From NCBI GenBank assembly GCA_032433595.1, contig JASWJB010000051.1, positions 1 through 64,000 on the forward strand: a stretch of 64,000 nt of DNA. Reading direction: 5' to 3'. The DNA is from Conoideocrella luteorostrata (taxonomy: Eukaryota; Ascomycota; Sordariomycetes; Hypocreales; Clavicipitaceae). The first letter of the stretch is position 1. Every line of letters begins with the position of its first letter. Below are positions 1-10,944 of the stretch, one piece after another. The notes under the pieces are model-generated. The model was not told the origin of the DNA. It made no database searches and saw nothing but the letters and a program-made list of their open reading frames with translations. A program made the translations under genes and the position numbers.

Positions 1-266
1 ATAGAACAGGAAGGAGACTTGGATATTAGAAATTTATGAAATTAGATCATACTCATCCAGGAGATGACGATTTTGGTGATCGTGCCTAGCGATACAAAAA
101 GAAACATTATCATGACAAACAACCCTACATCCAAGATGACCCGTGTGCCCCCCAAAAATATATCCAATCATACGCGGCTGTTTACCGCGGTCCTTTATGG
201 TTTACAGGGGGATCCTCCATCTACACAACCGATCATCATCAACCCTCAGCAAGTGTCAGCAAGTGT

Positions 267-1543
267 TTACTGGCGGCTGATTTCCATACGCTTCTTGAGG
301 TTGTAGGCAACTGCGCGCTTGCGAGCAGTCTTGGTCTGGGTAAATGCAGCAGAGCCACCGAAGGGACCGGCTGCGGCGCTGTTGCGGAGACGAACAACGC
401 AGACATTCTCAGCGCCACCGACCTTGCCGTCACAAGTCATGCCAGCAGGCATCTTAACCACGACGGGGAAATCAGTGTTGGTGGCTAGGGAAAGACCTCC
501 GAAACCGAGTCCAGGAACATTCTTTTCTACTTCGGCATTCTGGAAAGCGCTGGCATCAGTACCTCCAGACTTGGGGTCAATTTCGGCTGTCAGAGGACCG
601 GCACCATCCTGATTAATCTGCATTGTGACTTTGTTAGTTTCAGCCTTTCGGATTACAGAGCGACTTGCTCTGAGTGACTGTTGACGGGACATACCTGTCG
701 GAAGACCAATGAGACTCGACCTTGCTCGTCGGCAGTAGGGAGACCCTGGGAAGCTCCCATTCCAGAGGTAGCAGCAACCATGCTCTCAGCAGCAGCGTTA
801 TTCTTCTGGCCACCACCACCTGCTGCACCTCCGAGGAGACCGCCAGCAAGACCAGCGAGACCGCCAGCGCCAGCACCAGCACCGCCAGCACCAGCGCCAG
901 CAAGACCAGCGAGACCAGCGAGACCGCCAGCACCAGCACCAGCACCAGCACCGCCAGCACCAGCACCAGCACCAGCACCGCCAGCACCAGCACCACCAGC
1001 GCCACCATCCTTTGCCCCCTTGTTGGCATTGTTGGCACCACCTCCAAGGAGACCGCCAAAGAGCTTGTCAATTTGTCGCTTTTCCTCTTCACGTCGCTGC
1101 TGCTTCTGCTGGTTGAGCTGTGACAGATCGTCTTCCTGGCCGGCAGCGCCAGAAGCACCATTGTTGGTGGGAGCCTTGGCAGCACCACCAGCGCCCATGA
1201 AGGAGCTGATGAGGACGCTGGCATCGACAGGACCATTGCCCTGGGTGCGACCAAGAGGGCTGGCTTTGCCGCTCTTCATATCACGATCACGGATAATGGC
1301 CGTGTCGGCCTGAGAGCCGCAGCCGTTGCTGGAGCAGTCACGAGGAGTGCCGTCAGCGACTGATAGAAGGTATTCACGTTAGTTACTCGCATATTGTTTA
1401 TTAGTTAAAAGGAGGGATGCATGTGTGTATCGCTTACCAGACAGACCAGGCATCGTAACACCATTGGCGCCCTGGATCCTGGTAACCAGACCGTGAGCGG
1501 AAGCAGTAGCCACGAGGGCAGCGGAGACAAAAGCGTAACGCAT
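267..1543 (-). CDS. Egh16-like / GAS1-family secreted protein (DUF3129)
   Basis: Three exons: 1543..1438, 1359..695, 644..267 (382 aa), with introns of 78 and 50 bp and GT-AG ends. The ATG at 1543 opens a clear signal peptide (MRYAFVSAALVATASA), followed directly by the mature start HGLVTRIQGANGV. After intron 1 the family hallmarks appear: VADGTPRDCSSNGCGSQ, TAIIRDRD and SPLGRTQGNGPVDA. The middle, at about residues 145-215, is a Gly/Ala/Leu-rich low-complexity stretch. A cysteine-containing C-terminal half follows (VSLVFRQ, TCDGKVGGAENVCVVRLRN). Known for the family: secreted proteins expressed in appressoria or during host contact (Magnaporthe GAS1/MAS3, Blumeria Egh16), with unknown biochemical function. 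The family call rests on motif recall and is strong. A role in infection here is inference. Confidence 0.88.
820..1010 (-). repeat. Gly/Ala-rich coding repeat inside the Egh16-like gene
   Basis: On the plus strand this is an imperfect ccagca/ccagcg tandem array; on the coding strand it encodes GAGAGG and GLAGLA runs. It lies between the charged KRQIDKLFGG segment and the conserved C-terminal half, so it is a low-complexity linker and probably length-variable. All three antisense frames look open over part of this tract because of the biased composition. Confidence 0.85.
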
Positions 1544-1761
1544 TTTGATGGTAATCACACAGCACGAGTTGAATTATTGAGAGGAGGGGGTTTGGTTCCA
1601 GACCGTTTAAACGGGCGTTTCTAATTTGAATAAACAATTAAAAAGCCACCAGGGCAAGAGAAGAAAAGACAGACAAGGAGACTTATGGAAGACGGTGAGG
1701 ATGCTGACCCGAAAATGGAGCTGGTTTGTTTCTGGGAGTGGAAGCAGGACGAACGAGGTGA

Positions 1762-1768
1762 TTATATA
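1762..1768 (-). promoter_or_regulatory. Possible TATA box of the Egh16-like gene
   Basis: The minus strand reads TATATAA about 220 bp upstream of the ATG at 1543. Position and sequence fit a core promoter element. No transcription start data are available. Confidence 0.35.
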
Positions 1769-2474
1769 CTTTCGAGTCGTAAACTGTGTTGAGTCCGTCT
1801 CGACTACGCGAGCGAGAGACACCATGATATCAGACCAAGCCGAAATCAGGTGGCTCCGTACGCTTGAGCCCAAGTCTTGACACAGGAACATGATCTTCTT
1901 TTTCCCCGTCCCCGAGCCTGAAACACGATGCCCGGAACATGGTGAGTGCGGACGGTGGAGGGAGTAGTGTTGGTGTTGGTGTTGGTTTGGAAATTTGGGG
2001 CGAACCAAGTTCTTCGGGAGTCCAAGTCGAGTGAAGTCCCATCCATGTCTCTCACCTCCACTTTCAGTCTTGGCTAAATGGAGAACGGGAGCCAAGTATG
2101 GAATACTGAGCCGTTATTCCCGATATGTAGGTCCCTGCGGCATGAGTAGATAGATGGATGGATGCAAGGAGGTCTGTCCAAGGGTCTGTAAGGGAGTATG
2201 GCTGTGCAAAAGGCCCCTGGCCGCGATCAATGATCCATCTATGGAGTATGAGTAATTATGGGCAGTGATCATGATCAGTGATCACCAGTTCATGCCGGGG
2301 AGGTAGTTGCTGCATTGAACACTTCCAAACGCGCCTGGGGGCAGCGCTCGGGACGGACTTTGACTGGATGCTAGCGAATGCTATTGGATGCTCCTTGATT
2401 ATGGGGTACACGGAGGGATCTTGAGCTTATAGATTTTGCCGCGGAGCCTCTGATGCTGGTGAAAGGTTGGCATG

Positions 2475-2475
<1 letters not shown>

Positions 2476-2510
<35 letters not shown>
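2476..2510. repeat. (CT)n dinucleotide microsatellite
   Basis: About 17 uninterrupted CT units, visible directly in the sequence, in the intergenic region upstream of the Egh16-like gene. Confidence 0.95.
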
Positions 2511-2512
<2 letters not shown>

Positions 2513-3791
2513 CACACTCTGGGGTTTTCGTGACGTTTCGACCGGCGAATTGTACGATTGGAGGCTCTGGTGCGTTTAGTGTGACGGGCGGCGAAGGAAA
2601 CCACGGACTTTGACGTGGAGGCTTAACAGTACGACATGTCAAACCAGCGGATAAATGTTAGCCTCTTGCCCACCTCGGCCCCGCCCCTGAAACCCAGCCC
2701 AAACAACGCTGCTGTACGGAGCGCCACCCCTAGCAGGTCCCTAGCCGTCCCTGTGGTATCATTATTTCTCAACGTCACAGCACATCGGCTGCGCTCGGAC
2801 TGGTACTGCTCAATCGCGACGATGGCCGGGGGCAGGGTCGGCAATCATCTTGTTTTGTTATTTTTGGGCTTTTTTTTTTTCCTAAACGACTATTGTCGGG
2901 GATGGTTGCATCCGCTTCTATTTTTCACCCTTTACTCTTTACCTTCATTGGCATTTGGGTCGAGAAGAAAGTGAATACTGCAACAGCACTGTCGTGTGTG
3001 CCTCGTCCAGCGTGGCGGTGTGCAGCAAATGTGACGGGGTGCGAAGGGGTGCGAAAGGGTGCAGCAAGTGACTCTGTACTGCTAGTATCGCGATGCTCTT
3101 CATGGATTCGATCTCTACATGATAGAACTACTGTATTTGAAGTACGGAGTAGAGTGTAGCGCGGAAGGGAGCTGCGGTGAATTTCTAGAATGTCATCATG
3201 TAATCTGCACAGGGATCACAACGTGGTGAGTTATATGTTAGCTATATAACTGCAATAGTTAGTTAGTTGCTCCGTAGTTAGTAGTCTGCCAAATATGCAT
3301 GCCTGCCGCTGTGCATGTACAATCGAGCCGCACTTATAGTTATCTAGTTAAGTACTCCATACTCCATGCTCTACTCTGTAGCTAGTAAGTTACTCCGTTG
3401 ATTAATCGGTCAACTAAGCCGACCAACCAACTAACTAATTTCTGTCGTGCATGGTGGCTTGCATGCTGCCGCCATCTGCAATATAAACAAACACCCATGC
3501 AAATCAAGATCGCACCCGTCTTGTCGTCGTCACATTACTCCGTACATCACATCACATCAAATCAAATCACGACTCACCACCAGCTGCTCTTTTACCACAG
3601 CATCCACCTCCCATATTTTACTCTTCAACCGCCACTCTTCCCTCTTATTCAGAATACTTTGTCGTCCCCATCCCTTCTTCTCTTTTGACCCCCTCTATGC
3701 CGTTACTGCCGTGAAACGCCACCGGCTCCAGTCTGCGCAAAACACCATCCCATCACCGCACTAGTTAGTACAATACTAGTCCTCTGAAACA

Positions 3792-3820
3792 CAGCAAGCA
3801 AGCAAGCAAGCAAGCAAGCA
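3792..3820. repeat. (AGCA)n tetranucleotide microsatellite
   Basis: About seven consecutive copies of the 4-mer AGCA/CAAG, directly followed by two copies of the TACGGAGTA motif. Confidence 0.85.
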
Positions 3821-4755
3821 CCGACCTACGGAGTAACTACCGAACGAATACGGAGTACATTTCAGGTTTGTCATGTAGCTACGGCGAGGAACTCGAAGCA
3901 GCAGACGAACCGGATTTTCAAACCCTCGAGCATCACCCCGCTGAAACAGGGCCTAGGGGCCACCCACCAGTGTTTCTGTTTCGCGGGCTTGTCGCGAGGT
4001 CGGTGAAAACTCCTGGGTCAATCGAAACCCTCCCCTGTACTACTAGTAGTCGGGTAGCTACCACTTGCGGACTGGCCGCGATGGCTTTAACATGCTCCGG
4101 TAAGAGGGCTAAAGTGCGTGTATGTGCGCTCGGCGGATAATTCGGCCCAGGCTAGAGCCATTGGGATTCATCTACGAGGTAGGCAATAATTGGAAGCGGC
4201 GTTGATGATGATGATATGTATTAACACAAATTCGATGCGTCTGCGTTCAGAGCCAACGATTATATATTACAGTATTGCGGCAATTGCAATGCAGAGGTCT
4301 ACTGTGGACGCATGGGTGAAAGATATGTCCAACTACTAACTAGTTGGTTACTACTCCGAAAATGTATTGGTATAATAATAAGAGTAAACGCGCCAACTAC
4401 ATTAGTTATGTGTATGTCGCGCAAAACACCCCGAACAAAACACGCTATTTATCCTATTAACTAAATGCTCCCTGAGCTTTCGCAATTTTGCCTGACCATG
4501 AAATAAGGAACTGGAGATTAGACTTGTATGGAAAGTACAATCTAGCCGCAGGGGAAAGGAAACCCATAATAGTGGACATGCTAATTAAGACATGGGACAT
4601 GAAGGTTGGTAGGGATGGGGCGGATCGTTAATGGGGTTGAAAATGAGACAAAAATGAAATGGAGAGGGTTTCTGCGGCAAGCTAATGCGCCGCTGGCAGC
4701 AAACTATACGGGATCAAGTGCATGGGCTGTGGAATATTTGGGAAAATGCAATGCT

Positions 4756-6872
4756 CTACACAATCAGATAGCCAAAGCCCATGTCTTTGAGGTCTTGGAG
4801 CCAATTCACTCCCGACCCGTTGCCGGAATCTTGCATCTGCCATGTGGCTTTGAGCATTTCGATGGCCGTAAAGATGTAGCCCCATGAGCAAATCTTCCAA
4901 ATGGCAAACATACGAGACATGGCCCACGCCCGCTTCTCAGCGTCTCGTGTTTCTGCCCCTGCGATGAACGTGGGCCACGAGGTTGCCTTGAAGTACGGGT
5001 CTTCCTCCTCGATCTGGGCGAGGTGGCTAAGGATATCGCCCACGAGGAAGTTCGTGTCGACGGGACGAACAGCGCGAACTAGAGGCAGTGCCTGAAGAAT
5101 GTACAAACACACTGCTGAACGGTGCGCTGAAGCAATGTGGATGCGGCTCTCGATGTCTGACACATTGGACGCTAGCCGAAGCTGGTCAGCCCAAGCCGGA
5201 ATATCAAATGCAAGAGCTTGGTCAATGAGTGTGAGTGCCTGGTCTGCGGCCGACAGGCTCCAGTCAGTGCAAGGGCTCTCGTAGGACAATTGAGACGCAA
5301 GGAGGATGATTTGGAGAATCTCCGGCGGGCATGACAGATAGCTGTTCACCTCGACCCGCTTCATTACGGGTAGTAACTCAAACGCATATCGAGCAATACG
5401 GGACGCTATTGCTCCAGATGCAAGCGTCGAGCCTAGGATGTGATAGCTGTTTGGTTTCAAATTAGCTTTGCCTGCCGTGCGGCTCCGCGTCAAGGTTCAG
5501 CATTAGGGACGACTAACATCAAGCAATCGGCAATGACACAATCGCGGAGCATTCGGCTGGAAGCGTGTCTGGGTGACTCTGGTGCTAAAAACGCTAGGAT
5601 GCTGCTCGCTCCTTCAAGATGCGCTTGCCAGCCCTTGCCGTCGTTTCGCTCCAGATCAATGAGGTCAAATTTGACAAAGAAATGCATGGCGGCCAAGGCT
5701 ACCTCACTCCCAGCAGGATCCAACGTATCTAGCACATCACGGAGATGGCCCATGGCCTTTTGCTTGGCCGTCAATGCATCTATGAGGGCTTGTCTGGAGA
5801 CGAGGTCTTGTGAGCGCAATTGTGCGAGGTAGCCCCCAGGGTCAGCCAAACCCGTGGGTATGGCGGTAATTGGACGGAAGATATTAGACCAATGAATAGC
5901 AGAAGTTGCAATAAGAATTTGCAGCAGCAGCGGGTGTTTGTTGGTTAAAGGAATTAGTTCTCGGAAGGGGTTACTAGTAGGCGTATCTCTGGCCACCAAA
6001 TCTTTGCACACACTATCGGCGACTGACGGGTAGGCTGTATTAGCGTCGCCTCGGACCGAGTCACCGGGACAGCGAAGTTGACCAGAGTGAGAAAAAGTGA
6101 AACGTGTAGCAAATGAGTGTTTGTGGAGCTTTAGGCTCAACAAGGACAAAACGTGATGCTTAAAGTAAGGAAAGGGGGTGATGATGGAATTCAGTATTGA
6201 TGAAATCAATACAAGGCAGGTGGTGGAGAACGATGGGTCAGGTTACAAGAGTCACTTACAATGTGCAAGATAGTACCTTGAAGGGCGATCAAGGTCTTGA
6301 AAGAGGGGATCTGTCAGGCTGCCTTGTGTTATTATACCTGTCTTACCTGAGCCATCATCCTGTTCAGCCGTTCCCGACGAGCTGGCATTGCGACTATCAA
6401 GGCCTGAAGCCTGGTCGTCTGAGCAGGCACTATCCTCCACCAGCTCTGCACCGCGGAAGACTAATGATTGTTGTTCGCCCTGTCCTCCAGTCTGCGACAG
6501 TTCCTGGAGGGGCCTCTGCATAAAAGTCTGTTGTACATGATGATTCCGAAGGTGGTGGTGGCTGTCAACTCCTGCAACTGACCAGGTATCGAGACCATCC
6601 CCTTCTGGTGCTTCCCCAGGCCTGGCCGGTCCAAGCTCTGCCGGTACTTGGGTTTTATATTCAGCTGTCTCTCCCGATCTCCGACCGGAGACAGTAAAGG
6701 GTCTTGAGTTTCCATGAGAGTCGATGGCCTGCGTCCAGATGAATACCTTTCCATACCCAAGGCATTCCTGCCCCGACAACGCGCATTTGTGGCATGATGG
6801 CCATGAACGATCACAGCGCAGGCGTCGACGGCGGCAGTTGTGGCATGGCTTGGTGATGCTGTTGTTGGGCAT
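4756..6872 (-). CDS. Zn(II)2Cys6 transcription factor, ACR-2/Fungal_trans_2 type
   Basis: Three exons: 6872..6260, 6022..5518, 5446..4756 (602 aa). Intron 1 (237 bp) uses the donor GTAAGT; the join reads YYLAHF|ADSVCKDLV, restoring a motif usual in this family. Intron 2 (71 bp) joins ADCLI|YHILGST. The binuclear cluster is C-x2-C-x6-C-x6-C-x2-C-x6-C at residues 10-37, preceded by ITKP and followed by the linker LGYGKVFIW. A Ser/Gly-rich region leads to a helical C-terminal regulatory domain from about residue 195 to the end. The protein should be nuclear and bind CGG-type half sites; its targets are unknown. The resemblance to Neurospora acriflavine-sensitivity protein ACR-2 is from memory of the family and is moderate. 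No metabolic cluster surrounds it. Confidence 0.85.
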
Positions 6873-8958
6873 CCGATGATATGGCTGACGCAGCTTTCGG
6901 TGCTATTATGAGCTTAATTTGACTCTCTTGATGCTTCAAAATTAGGAGCCTTCTCTCAAGGGTGGTTTACAGTTGAGGAAGCAGTTGGTGATGATGGACA
7001 AACGAGGTGTAATGCTGGGCCCGCGGCATCGATTGAAAGAATAGTCATCCAGGAACCAATGCCCCAGATCATTTCTGGTCGATGGTCATAACGAATGGTT
7101 ATTGTGTCTGGAGCGAGCAGGTTGGGGAGAGAAACAAGAGCTTGTGTTGCCACACAATGATTATTAACGGCGGATTTTGGCACTTCGGGCTCCGTTGCCG
7201 GTTTGGTTTGGCTTGGTGGGGGGAGCGCAACAGGGACCAGACAGGCGGACAGGCAACACGGACTGAGACGAACAGACGGAACCTGCGCAGCGTGAACGGC
7301 GTGGCTGCTGTCATGTGAGCAGCTCCGGGCCGAACGAGGGTGAGATTCGACCTATAAGCAATCTTTTGACCCACCATAGCTGCTAGTTATTATGGTGACA
7401 GTCCAATCGGTTCTACTCGTGTCACGCCCCCGCTAAACACGATTAACGAGGTCGGAAGACGTACGGAGTTCTAACCAGTAGATATTAAGTATAAAATGCG
7501 GGCATTTTCCTTCTATAGCTGAATGAAGTAAGTCAAGTAAATCCGATCCATTGCTGAGCCCTTATCAGTTATTCGTACACAAATTGCCTCGAGATTTGGA
7601 CCTGAAAAACGTAACGATTGATAGTACCTGCTATAAGAGGTGCAAAATACTGTCAATTGTAATTCGAAACATGGTCACGTAGTGCACCAAGAGCCTGGCA
7701 AATATTGCAAATATTGCAAACTATATTCATGTGCTGCCGACATCGTCAAGCCAAAGGGGGAAAAAGATGAGAATCAGCTTTGCGAAGGACAAGGGCAGGC
7801 TTCTTGCTAAGGTGAGAGAAGAGCTTTGAGATACCATGAGTTGAGCCATCATGAGCAGAGCTATATTTACAGTTTAGCGAGAAATTAACAGGGCATTTGA
7901 AAGCGGTTTTACGAGTGCTTCATAGCACTAGATGTAAGTGTTGTGGATGAAATTGAGGTCGTGTTTGCGAGATCATGTCTAGATTTGGCCTTGGAAACAA
8001 TGTTTTATCATCCTTTTATAATCTCGAAGTGCTCTAATACTTTTCTTCCCTCCAGTGTGGGGTTATGTTGCCCGGATAGGACTGAAATAGCCTATCGGAG
8101 AGTAGACGTTACGGTGAAGCTGTTTCTTGCTATGTCTTTACTAGCATGCACACCAGGGAATTATATATAGATAAGTCGTAGACCAATGAGGCTCAGCTCA
8201 TTGAATATGATACACACATATGTAACCAACATTATCCTCGTAGAACAAGAAGCGGGATAACTATGGCTGTAGTTGTGTTGGGGGAGAGGGTGGCGTTACC
8301 ACACCTGTAGTACGGTGGCGCTGCTGCTGGATTTGGTGACCATTCCGTGTACTCCGTACTTGGCACAGTAAATTGGTGAAGTGCTGTGATGATAAATGAC
8401 GTGATAGCTGTTGATAGAGAGCTTTACCTGAGAGACAACCTTATCTTCATTCAGATACGCAAACGTAGGTATGGTCTATTCCGTGCGAGTTGGCTGAAGA
8501 CCCCTGTTAAATATCCCGATAGGTACACACGTTGCAAGCAAGACGGGCGACAAAATAAAAATAGAAAAGAAGTTATGTCAACTTAATTTGCGGCTAAAAG
8601 ACTTCGCAGCCGTCTCGCGTGTAAGCCATTTCCTTCTCCCCCCAACATCTTCAGGGTCGATTATTCCCACTTACTTCGAAACAATCATTCATTTTGCATA
8701 GTCCTTACCATGCGATAGTAGGCGGGGTGCTTCACCTGGAACCCAACATTGCTTCCATATATCTGTTATTCTCGGTCTGGGCTTTGCCAGGCTTTGAAGC
8801 CAACATTCTCATTCAATCCCTCCAAAGTCTTTGCTCGGACTCTCGACTCAGTACGAAATCGATGTCAAAGTCGGCCGGCCAGTCTGATGACCTTGATCCA
8901 ACTTGTAGATCGCATTTCCACGTCATGTTCAGTATGGGATGGACCGCACAGAACTTGT
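6873..8958. other. Intergenic region upstream of the Zn2Cys6 gene
   Basis: About 2.1 kb with no supportable gene. It contains the promoter of the Zn2Cys6 regulator on the left and the 3' side of the BTB gene on the right. One TACTCCGTA copy lies at 8350..8358. Short ORFs on both strands are scattered, lack domains and have no splice-linked continuation that I could find. Confidence 0.55.
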
Positions 8959-9893
8959 CTAATCTAGTCTAGCTAACATGGACCCTAATATTGCTACGGA
9001 TAGCTCTGTGTGTGCCTTGAGAAGTTGCTGGAAGTCTGCACTCTCCCACAACTTCTCGAAATGGCACACGGAGTACATAACCACGAGCTCTCTCAACTCC
9101 ACGCGCTCATCTTCTTCAAAACAGTAGCGTAGCAGGCCAACAACATCGCCAATGCGTTCGTTGTGCAGCACAAAATTGCACAATGTTCGGTGAAGTTTGT
9201 GGAGAGTTAACTGCGCCAGTTTCTCTACACCGTAGTATTCAGCCACCATGTGCAGTCGAGCATGTGAGAGAAAGACTTCTTTGTACTCCAGAAGGCAGTT
9301 CCTGTTTCGGGGGCTGAAGTGAATGCCGGCAATCCCACAGTCGTATAACCGATTATTTTCAAACTCATACAATAAAATTTCCCGTTTCGTTAAAGAAGGC
9401 ATTAAATCGGTGTTTTCTGCACGTTTCTTTTTGGATTTCTTCTTCGATGTCATAGCGCTATCCCAAAAGTCAACAGTATACTGTGGTTCCTCCTCCGCCT
9501 TTGGTTCCTCCCCCGCCTCTTGTTCCTCGTCCGCCACGGCCACTAGTTCTTCGAGCCTTGGTTCTTCAGGCATTGGTTCCGGCTCCAGTGGTGACTCGCC
9601 CTCGTAATCACCAGTATATACGTATTGGCCGAATCGTGTGAAGGTCTGCCCGTCAACATCCTCCCAGGTCGTGAATCCATCTGTGGCTTCCTTCATTGGC
9701 CCATTAACAACAACGTTAAGAGCCCGAGACTGGCTTGCAACAAGCGCAGAGTGAAGAGTAAATTCTTCCCGGTGAGGTCCAACGATGAATCGAAATGGCT
9801 TGGAAGCGAGGAAGCTGACCAACTTATCTTAGCAAAAATCTGGGTTCGAAGCGCAAGTGCTCTAGCTTACCTGCTGTACGGTATTTCAGCCAT
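8959..9893 (-). CDS. BTB/POZ domain protein
   Basis: Two exons: 9893..9871 and 9814..8959 (292 aa). The ATG at 9893 gives MAEIPYSS, and a 56-bp intron joins it to FLASKPFRFIVGPHREEF. The segment FRFIVGPHREEFTLHSALVASQSRALNVVVNG is the N-terminal BTB core (strands plus the first helix). FGQYVYTGDY is the usual continuation. The BTB fold is split by a Glu/Pro-rich acidic segment and a Lys-rich segment (residues about 85-140) before the helical part EVFLSHARLHMVAEYYGVEKLAQLTLHKLH. In fungi such proteins are mostly uncharacterised; possible cullin-3 adaptor or scaffold roles are family-level inference. No Kelch or MATH partner domain is present. Confidence 0.85.
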
Positions 9894-10725
9894 ATCTTTT
9901 GCACCGAAGCCCGGAGTCGCGTCGACTTGACGTATGGAATACAGCAAGGCCTCACGTACTTTGGACCTAAACGAGCCGTTGCCGATTGTGGCACAATTTT
10001 ATTTTTATTTTTTATTGTTGTCTCTTTTTGCCTTGTGCTGTTGACAGATTAAAAAAGTACTCCTCTTGGTCCCAGGATTGGGAGTTGAATTGACACCACG
10101 TATGCCCAATGTGTTCCAGCGACGCCTAACCGGTTAGATGAGTGGACAAAATCGTAGTTACCCCTCCTCCCCAGCTGGGCAATTCCCATAAGAGCACAGC
10201 TGCAGCCGCTACCTTGTCGCCGCGACGCTTCTTCAGATTTAAAGAGGATGCGGTGTATCTACCAAAGTAGTTCTTCAGCTTCTCTAGAATCGTACAGCGC
10301 CCAAGAATGGCAAATGGCTTTCCCAAATCCACTGTGGGGAGACAATGGTATTGACTTTGCAGACATATTTTTTTGGGTTATTAATGTCTGGTGCGTTTAT
10401 ATTCACAATCATGCTTTTCGACGGATGATGCCAGGATGCATTTGCTAATATGAATCAGCAGCACGTGTAATGCGTGCAACGGATGAAACTCTGAAGTTGA
10501 AGAATTGAGAGACTTTGACTGCAAGAAAATTTTCCAATCCTTAATTATTGTGCATTTGTCCCCGGCCTAATATTAGTTTCGGGGATCAAATACTAGACAC
10601 GAGGAAAAAATACACGAGTCTTGATAGTTTTCTTCTGATACCCCCTTCTTGGGAATTGAAAAGATTGAACCTATTTTCGATTGAAATAATACTAAATAAC
10701 ATCACATTTCTCAACGTTAGGTACA
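9894..10725. other. Intergenic region between the BTB gene and the tRNA
   Basis: About 0.8 kb holding the BTB gene promoter. It is AT-rich near 10000-10050 and 10560-10700. No protein gene is supported. Confidence 0.55.
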
Positions 10726-10797
10726 GCCCCGTTGGCTCAGTGGTAAAGCGTGTCACTAGTAATGACAAGATCACTGGTTCGATTCCAGTACGGGGCA
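10726..10797 (+). tRNA. tRNA-Thr (anticodon AGT)
   Basis: A complete cloverleaf can be folded by hand. The acceptor stem GCCCCGT pairs perfectly with ACGGGGC. The D-arm is GGCTCAGTGGTAAAGC. The anticodon stem TGTCA/TGACA closes the loop CTAGTAA, which places AGT at positions 34-36. The T-arm is ACTGG-TTCGATT-CCAGT. The discriminator base is A, with no encoded CCA and no intron. Length is 72 nt including the discriminator. A T-rich stretch directly downstream (10801 onward) can serve as the Pol III terminator. Confidence 0.95.
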
Positions 10798-10944
10798 TTA
10801 ATTTCTTTTTTATTTTTATTCTATCTTATACTTGCCCATTCAAGCGTGCATTTTATCTGATCGATTCTGCGTAGTTTGAGATGAGCAACGTCCAGAGCCG
10901 AAGCGTACAAGTTATCGACATTGCTATCAGTTATTCGTTATTCA

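Larger units (their letters stand above)
1544..4755. other. Long intergenic region (promoter side of the Egh16-like gene)
   Basis: About 3.2 kb without a supportable gene. It lies upstream of the Egh16-like gene and downstream of the Zn2Cys6 regulator stop. It holds a (CT)n run at 2476..2510, an (AGCA)n run near 3792..3820, a T-rich run at 2871..2880, and four copies of the TACGGAGTA/TACTCCGTA 9-mer (3143, 3536, 3827, 3849). Short ORFs (for example 1607..2095 minus and 3868..4140 plus) have no recognisable domain. Confidence 0.6.

Noticed and set aside
640..1313. ORFs of about 200 codons on both strands over the Egh16 Gly/Ala tract
   Set aside because: Frame shadows of the low-complexity coding repeat.
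1607..2095. 162-codon minus ORF upstream of the Egh16-like gene
   Set aside because: No domain, overlaps the putative TATA box and leader, and composition resembles intergenic DNA.
3868..4140. 90-codon plus ORF in the first intergenic region
   Set aside because: No recognisable motif, signal or splice partner; directly follows a microsatellite and the palindromic motifs.
9067..9076. CACGGAGTAC inside the BTB coding exon as a coding copy of the palindrome
   Set aside because: It differs from TACGGAGTA at the first base, so it is not an exact copy; a single mismatch 9-mer is expected by chance.
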